From positions 1-12,558 of the forward strand of contig CALERQ010000009.1 of assembly GCA_937907305.1 (NCBI GenBank): a DNA stretch of 12,558 bases, read 5' to 3'. Positions within the stretch are counted from its first letter, which is position 1, and each line of letters opens with the position of its first letter. Of this stretch, positions 6,266 to 12,558 are shown piece after piece. Both the position numbers and the translations under genes were made by a program. Origin of the DNA: an uncultured Clostridia bacterium. Its GTDB lineage: Bacteria; Bacillota; Clostridia; Oscillospirales; Ruminococcaceae. Under the pieces are notes generated by a model. The model made no database searches. It saw nothing but the letters and a program-made list of their open reading frames with translations, and was not told the origin of the DNA.

Positions 6266-7219
6266 ATGGCAAAAGCTGTTGAGATCCCGGTTTACCTGTT
6301 TACCGGCTTTCTGGAAGGGGGCAAGACCCGCTTTATCCGGGAAACGCTGGAGGATAAGAAATTCAATGCCGGGGAGCACACCCTGCTGGTGCTGTGCGAG
6401 GAGGGCGAGGAGGAATACGATCTTTCTCACCCGCTGATGAAGAATGTGCATATCCTGCCCATCGAAAGCGAGGAGGAGCTGACTACCGCCAAGCTGGGCG
6501 AGTGGCAGAAGATCCACCGGGTGGACCGGGTAGTGATAGAGTATAACGGCATGTGGCAGCTGCAGCGCCTGTATGAGCAGATGCCCCAGGGCTGGATGAT
6601 CTATCAGGAAGTGATGATAGCGGATTATAATACCTTCCTGAGCTACAACACCAATATGCGCAGCCTGATGGTGGATAAGCTGACCAGCTGCGAGATGGTG
6701 CTGCTGAACCGGGCCCCGGTGGGTGCCGATAAAATGGAGATCCACAAGGTGGTGCGGGGCGTGAGCCGCCGGACCGAGATCGGCTATGACTATGTGGACG
6801 GCAGCTTTGACTATGATGAGATAGAGGACCCGCTGCCCTTTGATATCGAGGCCCCTATCATCGAGATCGCTGATGCGGACTTTGCCGTGTGGTACCGTGA
6901 CCTGACCGAGGAGATGGAAAAGTACCAGGGCAAGACAGTGCGCTTTAAGGGGCGGGTGGTGACCAAGCACCGCAGCCTGAAAAACTGCTTTGTGTGCGGC
7001 CGCCATGTGATGACCTGCTGCGTGGAGGATATTACCTTTATGGGGCTGGCCTGCACAGGATATAGCCCAGAAAAGCTGGAAAACGGCGGCTGGTATACTG
7101 TGACCGCCAATGTGAATATCCAGTACAGCACCGTGTACGGCAAGCGCGGCCCGGTGCTGGCGGTAACGGCCTGTGTTCCCGCTGAGGAACCGGAGCAGGA
7201 GGTTGCTACCTTCTATTAA
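6266..7219 (+). CDS. Degenerate G3E GTPase-like protein fused to a YcgQ/DUF1980-like C-terminal domain
   Basis: This 317-residue protein has two parts. Residues 5-190 resemble a G3E domain: a P-loop GFLEGGKT (14-21) after a hydrophobic strand, CEEGEEEYD (44-52) where the canonical ENEFGE switch would be, VVIEYNG (89-95) in place of the IEPSG segment, and LLNRAP (146-151) in place of NKxD. It lacks a CxCC motif. Residues about 205-310 resemble the C-terminal domain of the TIGR03943/YcgQ (DUF1980) family: KGRVV, then FVCGRHVM-TCCVEDI (242-256) and a late beta-rich segment. Cys241, 244, 251, 252 and 263 could bind metal or pair. There are no membrane helices. GGAGG precedes the start, 18 bp after the metallochaperone gene. 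Known YcgQ proteins occur with permease YcgR and with zinc-responsive genes in Bacillus. I infer a partner or regulator of the upstream GTPase; whether it hydrolyses nucleotide is doubtful. The N-terminal assignment is moderately sure. Confidence 0.8.
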   Translation: MAKAVEIPVYLFTGFLEGGKTRFIRETLEDKKFNAGEHTLLVLCEEGEEEYDLSHPLMKNVHILPIESEEELTTAKLGEWQKIHRVDRVVIEYNGMWQLQRLYEQMPQGWMIYQEVMIADYNTFLSYNTNMRSLMVDKLTSCEMVLLNRAPVGADKMEIHKVVRGVSRRTEIGYDYVDGSFDYDEIEDPLPFDIEAPIIEIADADFAVWYRDLTEEMEKYQGKTVRFKGRVVTKHRSLKNCFVCGRHVMTCCVEDITFMGLACTGYSPEKLENGGWYTVTANVNIQYSTVYGKRGPVLAVTACVPAEEPEQEVATFY

Positions 7220-7259
7220 GCTGAGTCTTAACGGAAAATTATCACAAATCACAGAAGAT

Positions 7260-7294
7260 GCCCGGAGAGAGGTTACCCTCCGGGCTTTCTTTTT
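7260..7294 (+). terminator. Intrinsic terminator of the metal operon
   Basis: GCCCGGAG (7260-7267) pairs perfectly with CTCCGGGC (7278-7285) around a 10-base loop, followed by a T-rich tract TTTCTTTTT (7286-7294). It lies 40 bp after the stop of the DUF1980-like gene. The T tract overlaps the -35 area of the next promoter. Confidence 0.92.
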
Positions 7295-7314
7295 ATTGGA
7301 TAATATGGTATAAT
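7286..7314 (+). promoter_or_regulatory. Extended -10 promoter of the TIM-barrel/EEP/kinase operon
   Basis: TGGTATAAT at 7306-7314 is an extended -10 with perfect hexamer TATAAT (7309-7314). The -35 position (TTTCTT, 7286-7291, 17-bp spacer) is poor and coincides with the terminator T tract, so the promoter probably relies on the TGn element. The decamer TGGTATAATA is the same as in the metal-operon promoter at 4981. Confidence 0.65.
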
Positions 7315-7359
7315 AAATAATTATAAACCAAGCGACCCCGACCCCAAAGGAGGAACCCC

Positions 7360-8091
7360 ATGAGCCAGAAAGAACACAGACAGCCCCCGGCCTTTATCCA
7401 CAGCGCCCTGCGCGACCACAACAGCCTTGCCCTGCCCTCCGAGATCCGGCGGGCCAGCGGCATTATCATCATGGGGCGGCGCATCAAGTCGCTGATCTTT
7501 ACCACCGATATCGCCATTATCCGCAACTGCAATGCCGATGCGGTACTGGCGGTGTATCCCTTTACCCCGCAGCAGGTCATTATGGATGCGATTATTTCGG
7601 CTTCCTCCATCCCGGTGGTGTGCGGCGTGGGCGGCGGTGTGACCGATGGCCTGCGCAGTGTGCTGCTGGCCAAGGATGCCGAAGCCCAGGGGGCCTTTGG
7701 CGTGGTGGTGAATGCCCCCATGCGCAACCAGACGGTGGAAAACATGAAAAAGGTGATAGATATTCCCATTATTGCCACAGTGACCAGTGAGAATTATGAT
7801 ATCGAGGCACGGCTGGCGGCCGGGGCTTCGGTACTCAATGTCTCCGCGGCGGAGCGTACGGCCGAGGTGGTGAAAAAGATTCGGGAGAAATTCCCCAAGG
7901 TGCCCATCATCGCCACCGGCGGCCCCACCGAAGAATCCATCCTGCGGACGATAGAGGCCGGCGCCAATGCCATCAGCTATACACCGCCTTCCACTAAGGA
8001 GCTGTTTAGGGTCATTATGACCGGCTATCGAGAAAATGATACGGCCAAGGCGGAGCCGCTGGAGGAAGAGGATCTGCTGGAGCTGCTGTAA
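7360..8091 (+). CDS. TIM-barrel-like protein of unknown function (clostridial 'hydrolase' family)
   Basis: This 243-residue protein matches a conserved clostridial family that I recall being labelled simply 'hydrolase', with no proven reaction. The pattern is that of a phosphate-binding (beta/alpha)8 barrel: repeated short hydrophobic strands followed by Gly or Asp turns, such as SLIFTTDIAII (44-54), ADAVLAVYPF (59-68), IPVVCGVGGG (84-93), AFGVVVNAP (112-120), IPIIATVTS (135-143), GASVLNVSA (155-163), VPIIATGGPT (181-190) and GANAISY (201-207). The late GG and GAN motifs resemble the phosphate-binding loops of barrel enzymes such as ThiE or NanE, but substrate residues are not identifiable. 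The C-terminus ends in an acidic tail rich in Glu and Leu. AAAGGAGG gives a strong RBS for the ATG at 7360. It is the first gene of a probable three-gene operon with the EEP-fold and GHMP-kinase genes. Confidence 0.82.
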   Translation: MSQKEHRQPPAFIHSALRDHNSLALPSEIRRASGIIIMGRRIKSLIFTTDIAIIRNCNADAVLAVYPFTPQQVIMDAIISASSIPVVCGVGGGVTDGLRSVLLAKDAEAQGAFGVVVNAPMRNQTVENMKKVIDIPIIATVTSENYDIEARLAAGASVLNVSAAERTAEVVKKIREKFPKVPIIATGGPTEESILRTIEAGANAISYTPPSTKELFRVIMTGYRENDTAKAEPLEEEDLLELL

Positions 8092-8123
8092 AACAAACCG
8101 CGAAAGCGGGGAGGAGAAGAAAC

Positions 8124-9197
8124 ATGAGGAAACTGCTGAAAGCGCTTTTGATCCTGCTGGCGGTGCTGCTGGCGGCGGTCATTATCTATGTGGGATATGT
8201 GATGCTGAGCTATAACCGCATCCCCGATAACCAGGAGCTGGAGATCCGCAACCCCCAGGAGACCGACCTGGCGGTGCGGCTGGGCGAGGAATATGCCATT
8301 GTGACGCAGAATATCGGCTTTGGCGCATACACCGATGATTTCACCTTCTTTATGGATGGCGGAGTGGAATCCTGGGCGAAAAGCCCCGAGAGCGTGACCG
8401 AGTGCGTCAATGCTGCAGCGGAGGAGGTTTCCTCCCTGGAGCCGGATTTTATCCTGTTCCAGGAGGTGGATTTTGATTCCACCCGCAGCTACCACATCGA
8501 TGAGCAGGAGATCCTGCGGGCGGCGTTCCCACAGATGTCGGAGGTGGATGCCGTCAACTATCATTCGGCGTTCCTCATGTATCCGCTGACACAGCCGCAC
8601 GGCAGCTCCAACAGCAGTATGGTGACCTTCAGCAATGTGGGCATTACCGCGGCGCTGCGGCGCAGCCTGCCCATTTCCACCGGATTTTCCAAATTCCTTG
8701 ACCTGGACCGGTGCTATACCATCAGCCGGGTGCCCACCGAAAACGGGAAGGAGCTTGTGCTCTTTAATGTGCACCTTTCTGCTTATGGCGGCAGCGATGA
8801 GATAAGAGCCGCGCAGATGAATATGCTGTTTGGTGATATGCTGGCCGAATACCAGAAGGGCAACTATGTGGTGTGCGGCGGTGACTTTAACCACGATTTT
8901 ACCGGGAACTCCACCCAGGTGCTGAATGGCGGCGAGATGACCGACTTTGGCTGGGCGCAGCCCTTCCCCGCGGAGATGCTGCCGGAGGGACTGACCCGCT
9001 GCGATAACTATACCGACGGCAAGGTGGAACCCACCTGCCGCAACTGTGATATCCCCTATGAGGAGGGGAACTTTACCATCATTGTGGATGGTTTCCTGGT
9101 AAGCGACAATGTGACGGTGACCTACCTGGAGAATGTGCAGACCGGGTTTATCTATTCCGACCACAACCCGGTGCTGATGCGCTTTACCCTGAACTGA
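8124..9197 (+). CDS. Membrane-anchored endonuclease/exonuclease/phosphatase-fold protein
   Basis: This 357-residue protein starts with a Lys-rich N-terminus and one hydrophobic helix (about 5-29), which suggests a signal anchor with the catalytic domain outside the membrane. The EEP-fold motifs appear in order: TQNIGFG (61-67, metal-site Asn), LFQEVD (111-116, catalytic metal-binding Glu114), FNVHLSA (214-220), GGDFNHD (252-258, Asp254 and Asn256), IVDGFLV (320-326) and the C-terminal SDHNPV (345-350, Asp346 and His347). All catalytic residues look intact, so a Mg-dependent phosphodiesterase or phosphatase is expected. The fold covers DNases, sphingomyelinases and inositol phosphatases, and the substrate cannot be chosen from sequence. 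An extracellular substrate such as a lipid head group or nucleic acid fits the anchor. GGGGAGGAG lies upstream of the ATG, 32 bp after the previous stop, and the next gene follows by 14 bp. Confidence 0.9.
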   Translation: MRKLLKALLILLAVLLAAVIIYVGYVMLSYNRIPDNQELEIRNPQETDLAVRLGEEYAIVTQNIGFGAYTDDFTFFMDGGVESWAKSPESVTECVNAAAEEVSSLEPDFILFQEVDFDSTRSYHIDEQEILRAAFPQMSEVDAVNYHSAFLMYPLTQPHGSSNSSMVTFSNVGITAALRRSLPISTGFSKFLDLDRCYTISRVPTENGKELVLFNVHLSAYGGSDEIRAAQMNMLFGDMLAEYQKGNYVVCGGDFNHDFTGNSTQVLNGGEMTDFGWAQPFPAEMLPEGLTRCDNYTDGKVEPTCRNCDIPYEEGNFTIIVDGFLVSDNVTVTYLENVQTGFIYSDHNPVLMRFTLN

Positions 9198-9211
9198 CGG
9201 AGGAACGAACG

Positions 9212-10498
9212 ATGCCAACTGCGGCCCAATGGAAAAAAGCCCTGCAAAGCGGCGCCTGTGATGAGACGCTGCGCCGGCTGTATGTGACCGATGACCCGCT
9301 GCCGCAGCGGGAGCGCCTGATGCGCCTGCTGGAGCAGTTTGCCCGGCTGTATGGGAAAAGGGAAGAGGTGCGTATCTTCTCGGCACCGGGCCGCACTGAG
9401 CTGGGGGGCAACCACACCGACCACCAGCATGGGCGGGTGCTGGCTGCTGCTGTCACGCTGGACAAGCTGGCTATCGTATCCCCGCAAAAGGAGGGGCCGG
9501 TGGAGATAGGCAGCGAGAGCCACCCGCTGTCCCCGCTGGACTGGCGTGACCTGTCCCATTACGAAAAGGAGCGGAGTCATTCCCCCTCCATGATAAGAGG
9601 CATCTTTGCCGGGCTGCGGCAGCAGGGGTATGCGGCTGGCGGCTTTGCCGGTGTGACGGATTCTGCTGTTCCCACCGGTTCCGGTCTGTCCTCCTCGGCG
9701 GCTTTTGAACTGCTGCTGGGGCAGATCCAGAATGCCCTGTATAATGATGGGACCATTCCTCCGGTGACACTGGCGCGCATAGGCCAGTATGCCGAAAATG
9801 AGTACTTTGGCAAGCCCTGCGGCCTGATGGACCAGACCGCTTCGGCGGTGGGCAGCGCGGTTGCCATTGATTTTCTTTGCCCGGAGGCCCCCATTGTGGA
9901 GCGCCTGCCCTGCGATTTTGCCCGCTGGGGCATGACGATGTATGTGGTGAATACTGGCGGCAGCCATGCCGACCTGACTGAGGATTACGCGGCCATCCCG
10001 CGGGAGATGAGAGCGGTGGCGGCGCAGTTTGGCTGCCAGGTGCTGCGGGAGGTAGACCCGGTGGAATTCTGTGCCCGGCTGCCCGGCCTGCGCGGCAAGG
10101 TGAGCGACCGAGCAATTTTGCGGGCGATGCACTTTTTTGAGGAAAACGAGCGGGTGCTCCGGCTGGCGGCAGCCCTGCGGGAACCCACCGCGGAACATTA
10201 CCTGGAGGAGATGCTGGCCAGTGGGGAATCCTCGATGGAGAAGCTGCAGAACATTTACCCAGCTGACCCGAATGAACGAGGGTTGACGCTGGCACTTTCG
10301 CTGTGCCGGCGGGAGCTGACCGGCTGCGGCGGCTGGCGGGTACACGGCGGCGGCTTTGCTGGAACGATACAGGCCCTGGTGCCGCAGGAGCGGGAGGAAC
10401 GCTTCCTGCGGGTGATGCGGGAGACCTTTGGCGAAAGAAGCTGCACCAAGCTTACCATCCGCCCTGTGGGTACATGTGAGCTGGTTTATCCGGAATAA
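9212..10498 (+). CDS. Galactokinase-like GHMP kinase with altered sugar-binding motif
   Basis: This 428-residue protein is a little longer than typical galactokinase (about 380-400). The GHMP motifs are all present: the N-terminal signature APGRTELGGNHTDHQHG (58-74), the ATP-binding loop PTGSGLSSSAA (154-164), LMDQ with the catalytic-type Asp207 (205-208), and the C-terminal GGGFAGT (379-385). Relative to the canonical galactokinase signature GRVNLIGEHTDYNxG, the first Arg, His and Asp are kept, but the Glu that contacts galactose is Asn67, and Val-Asn-Leu-Ile is replaced by Thr-Glu-Leu-Gly. The kinase fold should be active, while the sugar may differ. An extra N-terminal 50 residues precede the core. 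It is the last gene of the operon, with GGAGG upstream of the ATG. No galT, galE or galM is nearby. Galactokinase is the usual automatic label; I would call it a paralogue of uncertain substrate. Confidence 0.85.
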   Translation: MPTAAQWKKALQSGACDETLRRLYVTDDPLPQRERLMRLLEQFARLYGKREEVRIFSAPGRTELGGNHTDHQHGRVLAAAVTLDKLAIVSPQKEGPVEIGSESHPLSPLDWRDLSHYEKERSHSPSMIRGIFAGLRQQGYAAGGFAGVTDSAVPTGSGLSSSAAFELLLGQIQNALYNDGTIPPVTLARIGQYAENEYFGKPCGLMDQTASAVGSAVAIDFLCPEAPIVERLPCDFARWGMTMYVVNTGGSHADLTEDYAAIPREMRAVAAQFGCQVLREVDPVEFCARLPGLRGKVSDRAILRAMHFFEENERVLRLAAALREPTAEHYLEEMLASGESSMEKLQNIYPADPNERGLTLALSLCRRELTGCGGWRVHGGGFAGTIQALVPQEREERFLRVMRETFGERSCTKLTIRPVGTCELVYPE

Positions 10499-10509
10499 TA
10501 AGAATAAAA

Positions 10510-10573
10510 GGCGCTCCAAAGCGGGGGAGAGCTGGCGGTGATCAATTGTCAGCATGACCGGCAGAGGGGCGCC
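10510..10573. other. Large nested inverted repeat after the kinase gene
   Basis: GGCGCTCC (10510-10517) pairs with GGGGCGCC (10566-10573) with one G-U. Inside it, CTGGCGGTGAT pairs with ATGACCGGCAG (10554-10564) with two mismatches, enclosing a small loop. No T tract follows on the plus strand, so it is not a classical terminator for the upstream operon. On the minus strand it is followed by TTTTATTCTT, which would be terminator-like for antisense transcription. It may be a structured 3' end, an antisense terminator or a degraded element. Confidence 0.45.
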
Positions 10574-10596
10574 CGTATCCTGTTGGAAGACAAAAC

Positions 10597-10625
10597 TTGC
10601 AAGATGCTGATATCTGTGTTATAAT
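10597..10625 (+). promoter_or_regulatory. Promoter of the MATE efflux gene
   Basis: TTGCAA (-35, 10597-10602), a 17-bp spacer and TATAAT (-10, 10620-10625) with TG at 10617-10618 make a strong extended -10 promoter. The start site would be near 10632, giving a leader of about 82 nt that contains two small competing hairpins: CGGAT/ATCCG and CCGG/CCGG. The RBS is GGAGAG at 10699-10704. Confidence 0.8.
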
Positions 10626-10713
10626 GCACCACTGTCTGTGTAAATACGGATATTCTGATCCGGCAGAGAGGACTACCGGAAATCTGAAAAAAGAATTTGG
10701 AGAGTAGAGTAAA

Positions 10714-12075
10714 ATGAACGCAGAGAGAAGAAATGGCGCGCGGGAGCCCATCCGGCTTTCCGACCATTTCAGCTATGGCCGGCTGATCCGCTTTACCATG
10801 CCGACCATTATTATGATGATTTTCACATCCATCTACGGTGTAGTAGATGGACTGTTTGTTTCCAATGTAGTGGGCAAGACCGAATTTGCGGCGCTCAATT
10901 TTGTATTCCCGTTTATCATGGTACTGGGCGGGGCCGGCTTTATGATAGGAACCGGCGGTACAGCGTTGGTGGCGCAGCAGCTGGGCCAGGGAAATAAGCA
11001 AAAGGCCAACCATACCTTTACCACCATGGTGAGCTTCACCATTATGCTGGGTGTGATCCTTACAGTGATCGGTATTGCTGTCATCCGCCCGGTGTGTGTG
11101 CTGCTGGGGGCTACCCCGGAAATGATAGAGGGCTGTGTAGTGTATGGGCGTGTTACCATTGCTTTTACCGCTGCCTTTATGCTGCAAAATGTTTTCCAGA
11201 GCTTTTTGGCGGCGGCGGAAAAGCCCAAGCTGGGGCTTTTTGTCACTGTGGCAGCCGGACTGACCAATGCCGTGCTGGATGCTGTGTTTATCGCGGGTTT
11301 CCGATGGGGGCTGGCGGGCGCCGCATTGGCTACCGGCATAGGACAGGTGGTGGGCGGTGTGCTGCCGCTGATCTACTTCCTGCGACCGAACAGCAGCCTG
11401 CTGCAGCTGGAGAAAAAGCCATCGCTGGAGATAAAACCGATTCTAAAGGCGTGCGGCAATGGCTCCTCTGAGATGATGTCCAATATTGCCACCTCGCTGG
11501 TGAGTATGCTGTATAACTTCCAGCTGCTCAAGTACATTGGAGAAGACGGTGTTTCCGCCTACGGTGTACTGATGTATGTGCAGTTTATCTTTATTGCCAT
11601 TTCCATCGGGTATTCCATCGGCGCGGCGCCCATTGTCAGCTACCATTACGGTGCTCAGGACTACACCGAGCTGAAAAACCTACTGCGTAAAAGCGTGACG
11701 CTGGCCCTTACGGTGGGTGTGGCACTGACGGCGCTGGCCATTGCGGCCGCGGGCCCCTTTGCTTATGTGTTTGTCGGATTTGATGAGAGTCTGTTTGCGT
11801 TGACGAAGCACGCGTTCCAATTGTTTGCGTTTTCCTTCCTGCTGGCTGGCTTCAATATCTTCTGTTCCGGGTTCTTTACGGCGTTGGGCAATGGCGCTGT
11901 TTCGGCGCTTATCTCCTTTTTGCGTGTGCTGGTGTTCCAGGCATCCTCGGTTATTGTACTGCCGCTCTTCTTGGATATCGATGGTATTTGGTGGGCCATT
12001 ACCGTCTCCGAGGTGCTGGCGGCTATTGTTTCGGCCATCTTTCTGCTGGCAAAGCGTCAGCGCTACCACTACTGA
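10714..12075 (+). CDS. MATE family multidrug/cation antiporter
   Basis: This 453-residue integral membrane protein has the usual MATE length and about twelve hydrophobic helices arranged as two six-helix halves. The first helix region carries the typical pattern FTMPTIIMMIFTSIYGVVDG (28-47) followed by LFVSNVVG. The second half begins near residue 245 with the internal repeat of that pattern (SSEMMSNIATSLVSMLYNF). Short Gly-rich turns such as GTGGTALVAQQLGQG (about 89-103) are also characteristic. Family members export cationic drugs, dyes or metabolites using Na+ or H+ gradients; the sequence is closest in feel to the MepA-like branch common in Clostridia, but the substrate and ion are not assigned. 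It has its own promoter and a terminator straight after, so it is monocistronic. No adjacent MarR or TetR regulator is present. Confidence 0.92.
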   Translation: MNAERRNGAREPIRLSDHFSYGRLIRFTMPTIIMMIFTSIYGVVDGLFVSNVVGKTEFAALNFVFPFIMVLGGAGFMIGTGGTALVAQQLGQGNKQKANHTFTTMVSFTIMLGVILTVIGIAVIRPVCVLLGATPEMIEGCVVYGRVTIAFTAAFMLQNVFQSFLAAAEKPKLGLFVTVAAGLTNAVLDAVFIAGFRWGLAGAALATGIGQVVGGVLPLIYFLRPNSSLLQLEKKPSLEIKPILKACGNGSSEMMSNIATSLVSMLYNFQLLKYIGEDGVSAYGVLMYVQFIFIAISIGYSIGAAPIVSYHYGAQDYTELKNLLRKSVTLALTVGVALTALAIAAAGPFAYVFVGFDESLFALTKHAFQLFAFSFLLAGFNIFCSGFFTALGNGAVSALISFLRVLVFQASSVIVLPLFLDIDGIWWAITVSEVLAAIVSAIFLLAKRQRYHY

Positions 12076-12089
12076 AAAATCAGAAATAA

Positions 12090-12146
12090 GAGCATCGCCC
12101 CCGTCCGGTTTCCTGGAGGAGATCGGACGGGGTGCTCATTTTTGTT
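12090..12146 (+). terminator. Intrinsic terminator of the MATE gene
   Basis: GAGCA plus CCCCGTCCG (12090-12107, with a bulge of about four bases) pairs with CGGACGGGG plus TGCTC (12124-12137), followed by ATTTTTGTT. It lies about 15 bp after the stop and ends one base before the -35 box of the next promoter. Confidence 0.85.
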
Positions 12147-12147
12147 A

Positions 12148-12176
12148 TTGACAAGGGGATTCTTCAGAAGTATAAT
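12148..12176 (+). promoter_or_regulatory. Perfect consensus sigma-A promoter
   Basis: TTGACA (12148-12153) and TATAAT (12171-12176) are both perfect hexamers with an optimal 17-bp spacer. It is the strongest promoter in the window by inspection. Transcription should start at about 12182-12183. Confidence 0.88.
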
Positions 12177-12182
12177 ACGAAA

Positions 12183-12290
12183 TGCACATCAAACGATATG
12201 TACGGAAAAACCGAAGAAATGAAAATGCCAGACGCTTAAGACGCAGTGCAGCGACCGCAGATAATGCGGTTCTGTGCTGTGTTGTTTTTT
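12183..12290 (+). ncRNA. Candidate small RNA or attenuated leader, about 108 nt
   Basis: A perfect promoter upstream and a strong hairpin terminator at the 3' end define a predicted transcript of about 108 nt with no protein-coding gene bearing a ribosome binding site. The 5' half is A-rich and contains a small CGG-AAAAA-CCG hairpin (12203-12213) near its centre. The element is either a stand-alone small RNA or the terminated form of the leader of the membrane-protein gene starting at 12381. I do not recognise a known RNA family. Confidence 0.5.
12241..12290 (+). terminator. Long hairpin terminator/attenuator
   Basis: The outer stem pairs 12241-12251 with 12272-12282 (11 pairs including three G-U). 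The inner stem pairs ACCGCA (12254-12259) with TGCGGT (12265-12270) around a GATAA loop. TG and six T (12285-12290) follow. It ends 90 bp before the next start codon, so it could stop the consensus promoter's transcript before that gene. Confidence 0.85.
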
Positions 12291-12352
12291 GTAAACTGTT
12301 TTGCGGAAAACTATGCGCATGCCTACGGATTGATTTTATCAGAGGATTTTTT

Positions 12353-12361
12353 TGATACAAT
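12353..12361 (+). promoter_or_regulatory. Possible weak second promoter (-10 only)
   Basis: TGATACAAT is an extended -10-like sequence. No good -35 is found at 17 bp, and the implied start (about 12368) would fall inside the RBS at 12367-12372, so it probably does not supply the normal mRNA for the gene at 12381. Confidence 0.2.
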
Positions 12362-12380
12362 AAAGTAAGGAGAAGACAGA

Positions 12381-12558
12381 ATGAGCATGAATACAGTTAT
12401 GGATTTTATCCGGGCGGCTGCGCCCTGGGTGGCAATGGGACTGCTGATAGCGATTTTAGCTGTTCGTGGCGCAAAAAAGAAAAAGAACGGCAAAAAGCAG
12501 GATGATAACTATGGTACGGAAGGCATGTGCCTGGGAATGTGCTTTGGTACCGCTCTGG
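12381..12558 (+). CDS. Small membrane protein of unknown function (3' partial)
   Basis: Fifty-nine codons are visible before the window ends. The product has an N-terminal amphipathic stretch and one membrane helix (about residues 14-29, PWVAMGLLIAILAVRG), then a Lys-rich segment (KKKKNGKK, inside-positive) and a conserved-looking motif GTEGMCLGMCFG with two Cys, which I recall from short hypothetical membrane proteins in Clostridia. No function is known to me. The start at 12381 is preferred because AAGGAG (12367-12372) is 8 bases upstream; a second in-frame ATG at 12387 is 14 bases away. Upstream are a perfect promoter and a strong terminator, so expression may depend on readthrough or antitermination. 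Confidence 0.75.
   Translation, partial: MSMNTVMDFIRAAAPWVAMGLLIAILAVRGAKKKKNGKKQDDNYGTEGMCLGMCFGTAL

Noticed and set aside
5009..7252. A 747-codon open frame antisense to the whole metal operon
   Set aside because: In this antisense register His (CAY) reads as Met/Val and Asp (GAY) as Ile/Val, which turns the metal-binding repeat into an artificial hydrophobic repeat. The sense proteins have clear family motifs and RBSs, and the antisense frame has no homologous-looking domain. It is a by-product of GC-rich codon use.
12182..12356. Open frame starting at the predicted transcription start of the 108-nt RNA
   Set aside because: It would be leaderless, with no RBS; it runs through the terminator hairpin and encodes an Arg/Cys-rich composition without domain features. 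A leaderless peptide is not impossible but is unsupported.

Overview
The window looks like chromosomal DNA from a fairly GC-rich member of the class Clostridia (Firmicutes), probably a gut Oscillospiraceae/Ruminococcaceae-type organism. This rests on strong GGAGG-type ribosome binding sites, consensus sigma-A promoters with extended -10 elements, codons rich in G/C at third positions, and protein families typical of that group: a heterodimeric MDR-type ABC exporter, a clostridial flavodoxin, a COG0523 GTPase paired with a DUF1980-type protein, and a short 'GTEGMCLGMCFG' membrane protein. The genus is not determined. I saw no tRNA, rRNA, CRISPR array, insertion sequence or phage gene.

Layout. 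Positions 1-2933 hold two translationally coupled ABC exporter half-transporters, the first cut by the window edge, ending at a terminator that works in both directions. A flavodoxin-like gene (3005-3448, minus) converges on that terminator. It is divergent from an RlmI-like rRNA methyltransferase (3723-4949, plus). Their promoters are back to back, with the two -35 boxes forming the arms of one inverted repeat. Next is a two-gene putative metal-homeostasis operon (5030-7219): a G3E/COG0523 GTPase carrying a His/Cys/Asp-Glu tandem repeat of about 100 residues, then a protein joining a degenerate G3E-like domain to a C-terminal domain resembling YcgQ/DUF1980. A terminator follows. A three-gene operon (7360-10498) encodes a TIM-barrel protein of unknown function, a membrane-anchored endonuclease/exonuclease/phosphatase-fold protein, and a galactokinase-like GHMP kinase whose sugar-binding signature is altered. 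A MATE-family efflux protein (10714-12075) has its own promoter and terminator. The last 400 bases contain a perfect consensus promoter, a predicted transcript of about 108 nt ending in a long hairpin terminator, and the start of a small membrane protein that runs off the window.

How they may work together. The COG0523 GTPase and its fusion neighbour are the most unusual part. One has the canonical metallochaperone CxCC motif plus a very large metal-binding repeat. The other keeps only a Walker A-like loop and adds Cys-rich C-terminal motifs. Adjacency and the link between YcgQ/DUF1980 proteins and zinc-responsive genes in Bacillus suggest zinc (or another transition metal) storage and delivery, but I saw no recognisable Zur box. 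The 7360-10498 operon has no other Leloir-pathway gene, so its kinase may act on something other than galactose. The remaining genes are ordinary housekeeping or efflux functions.
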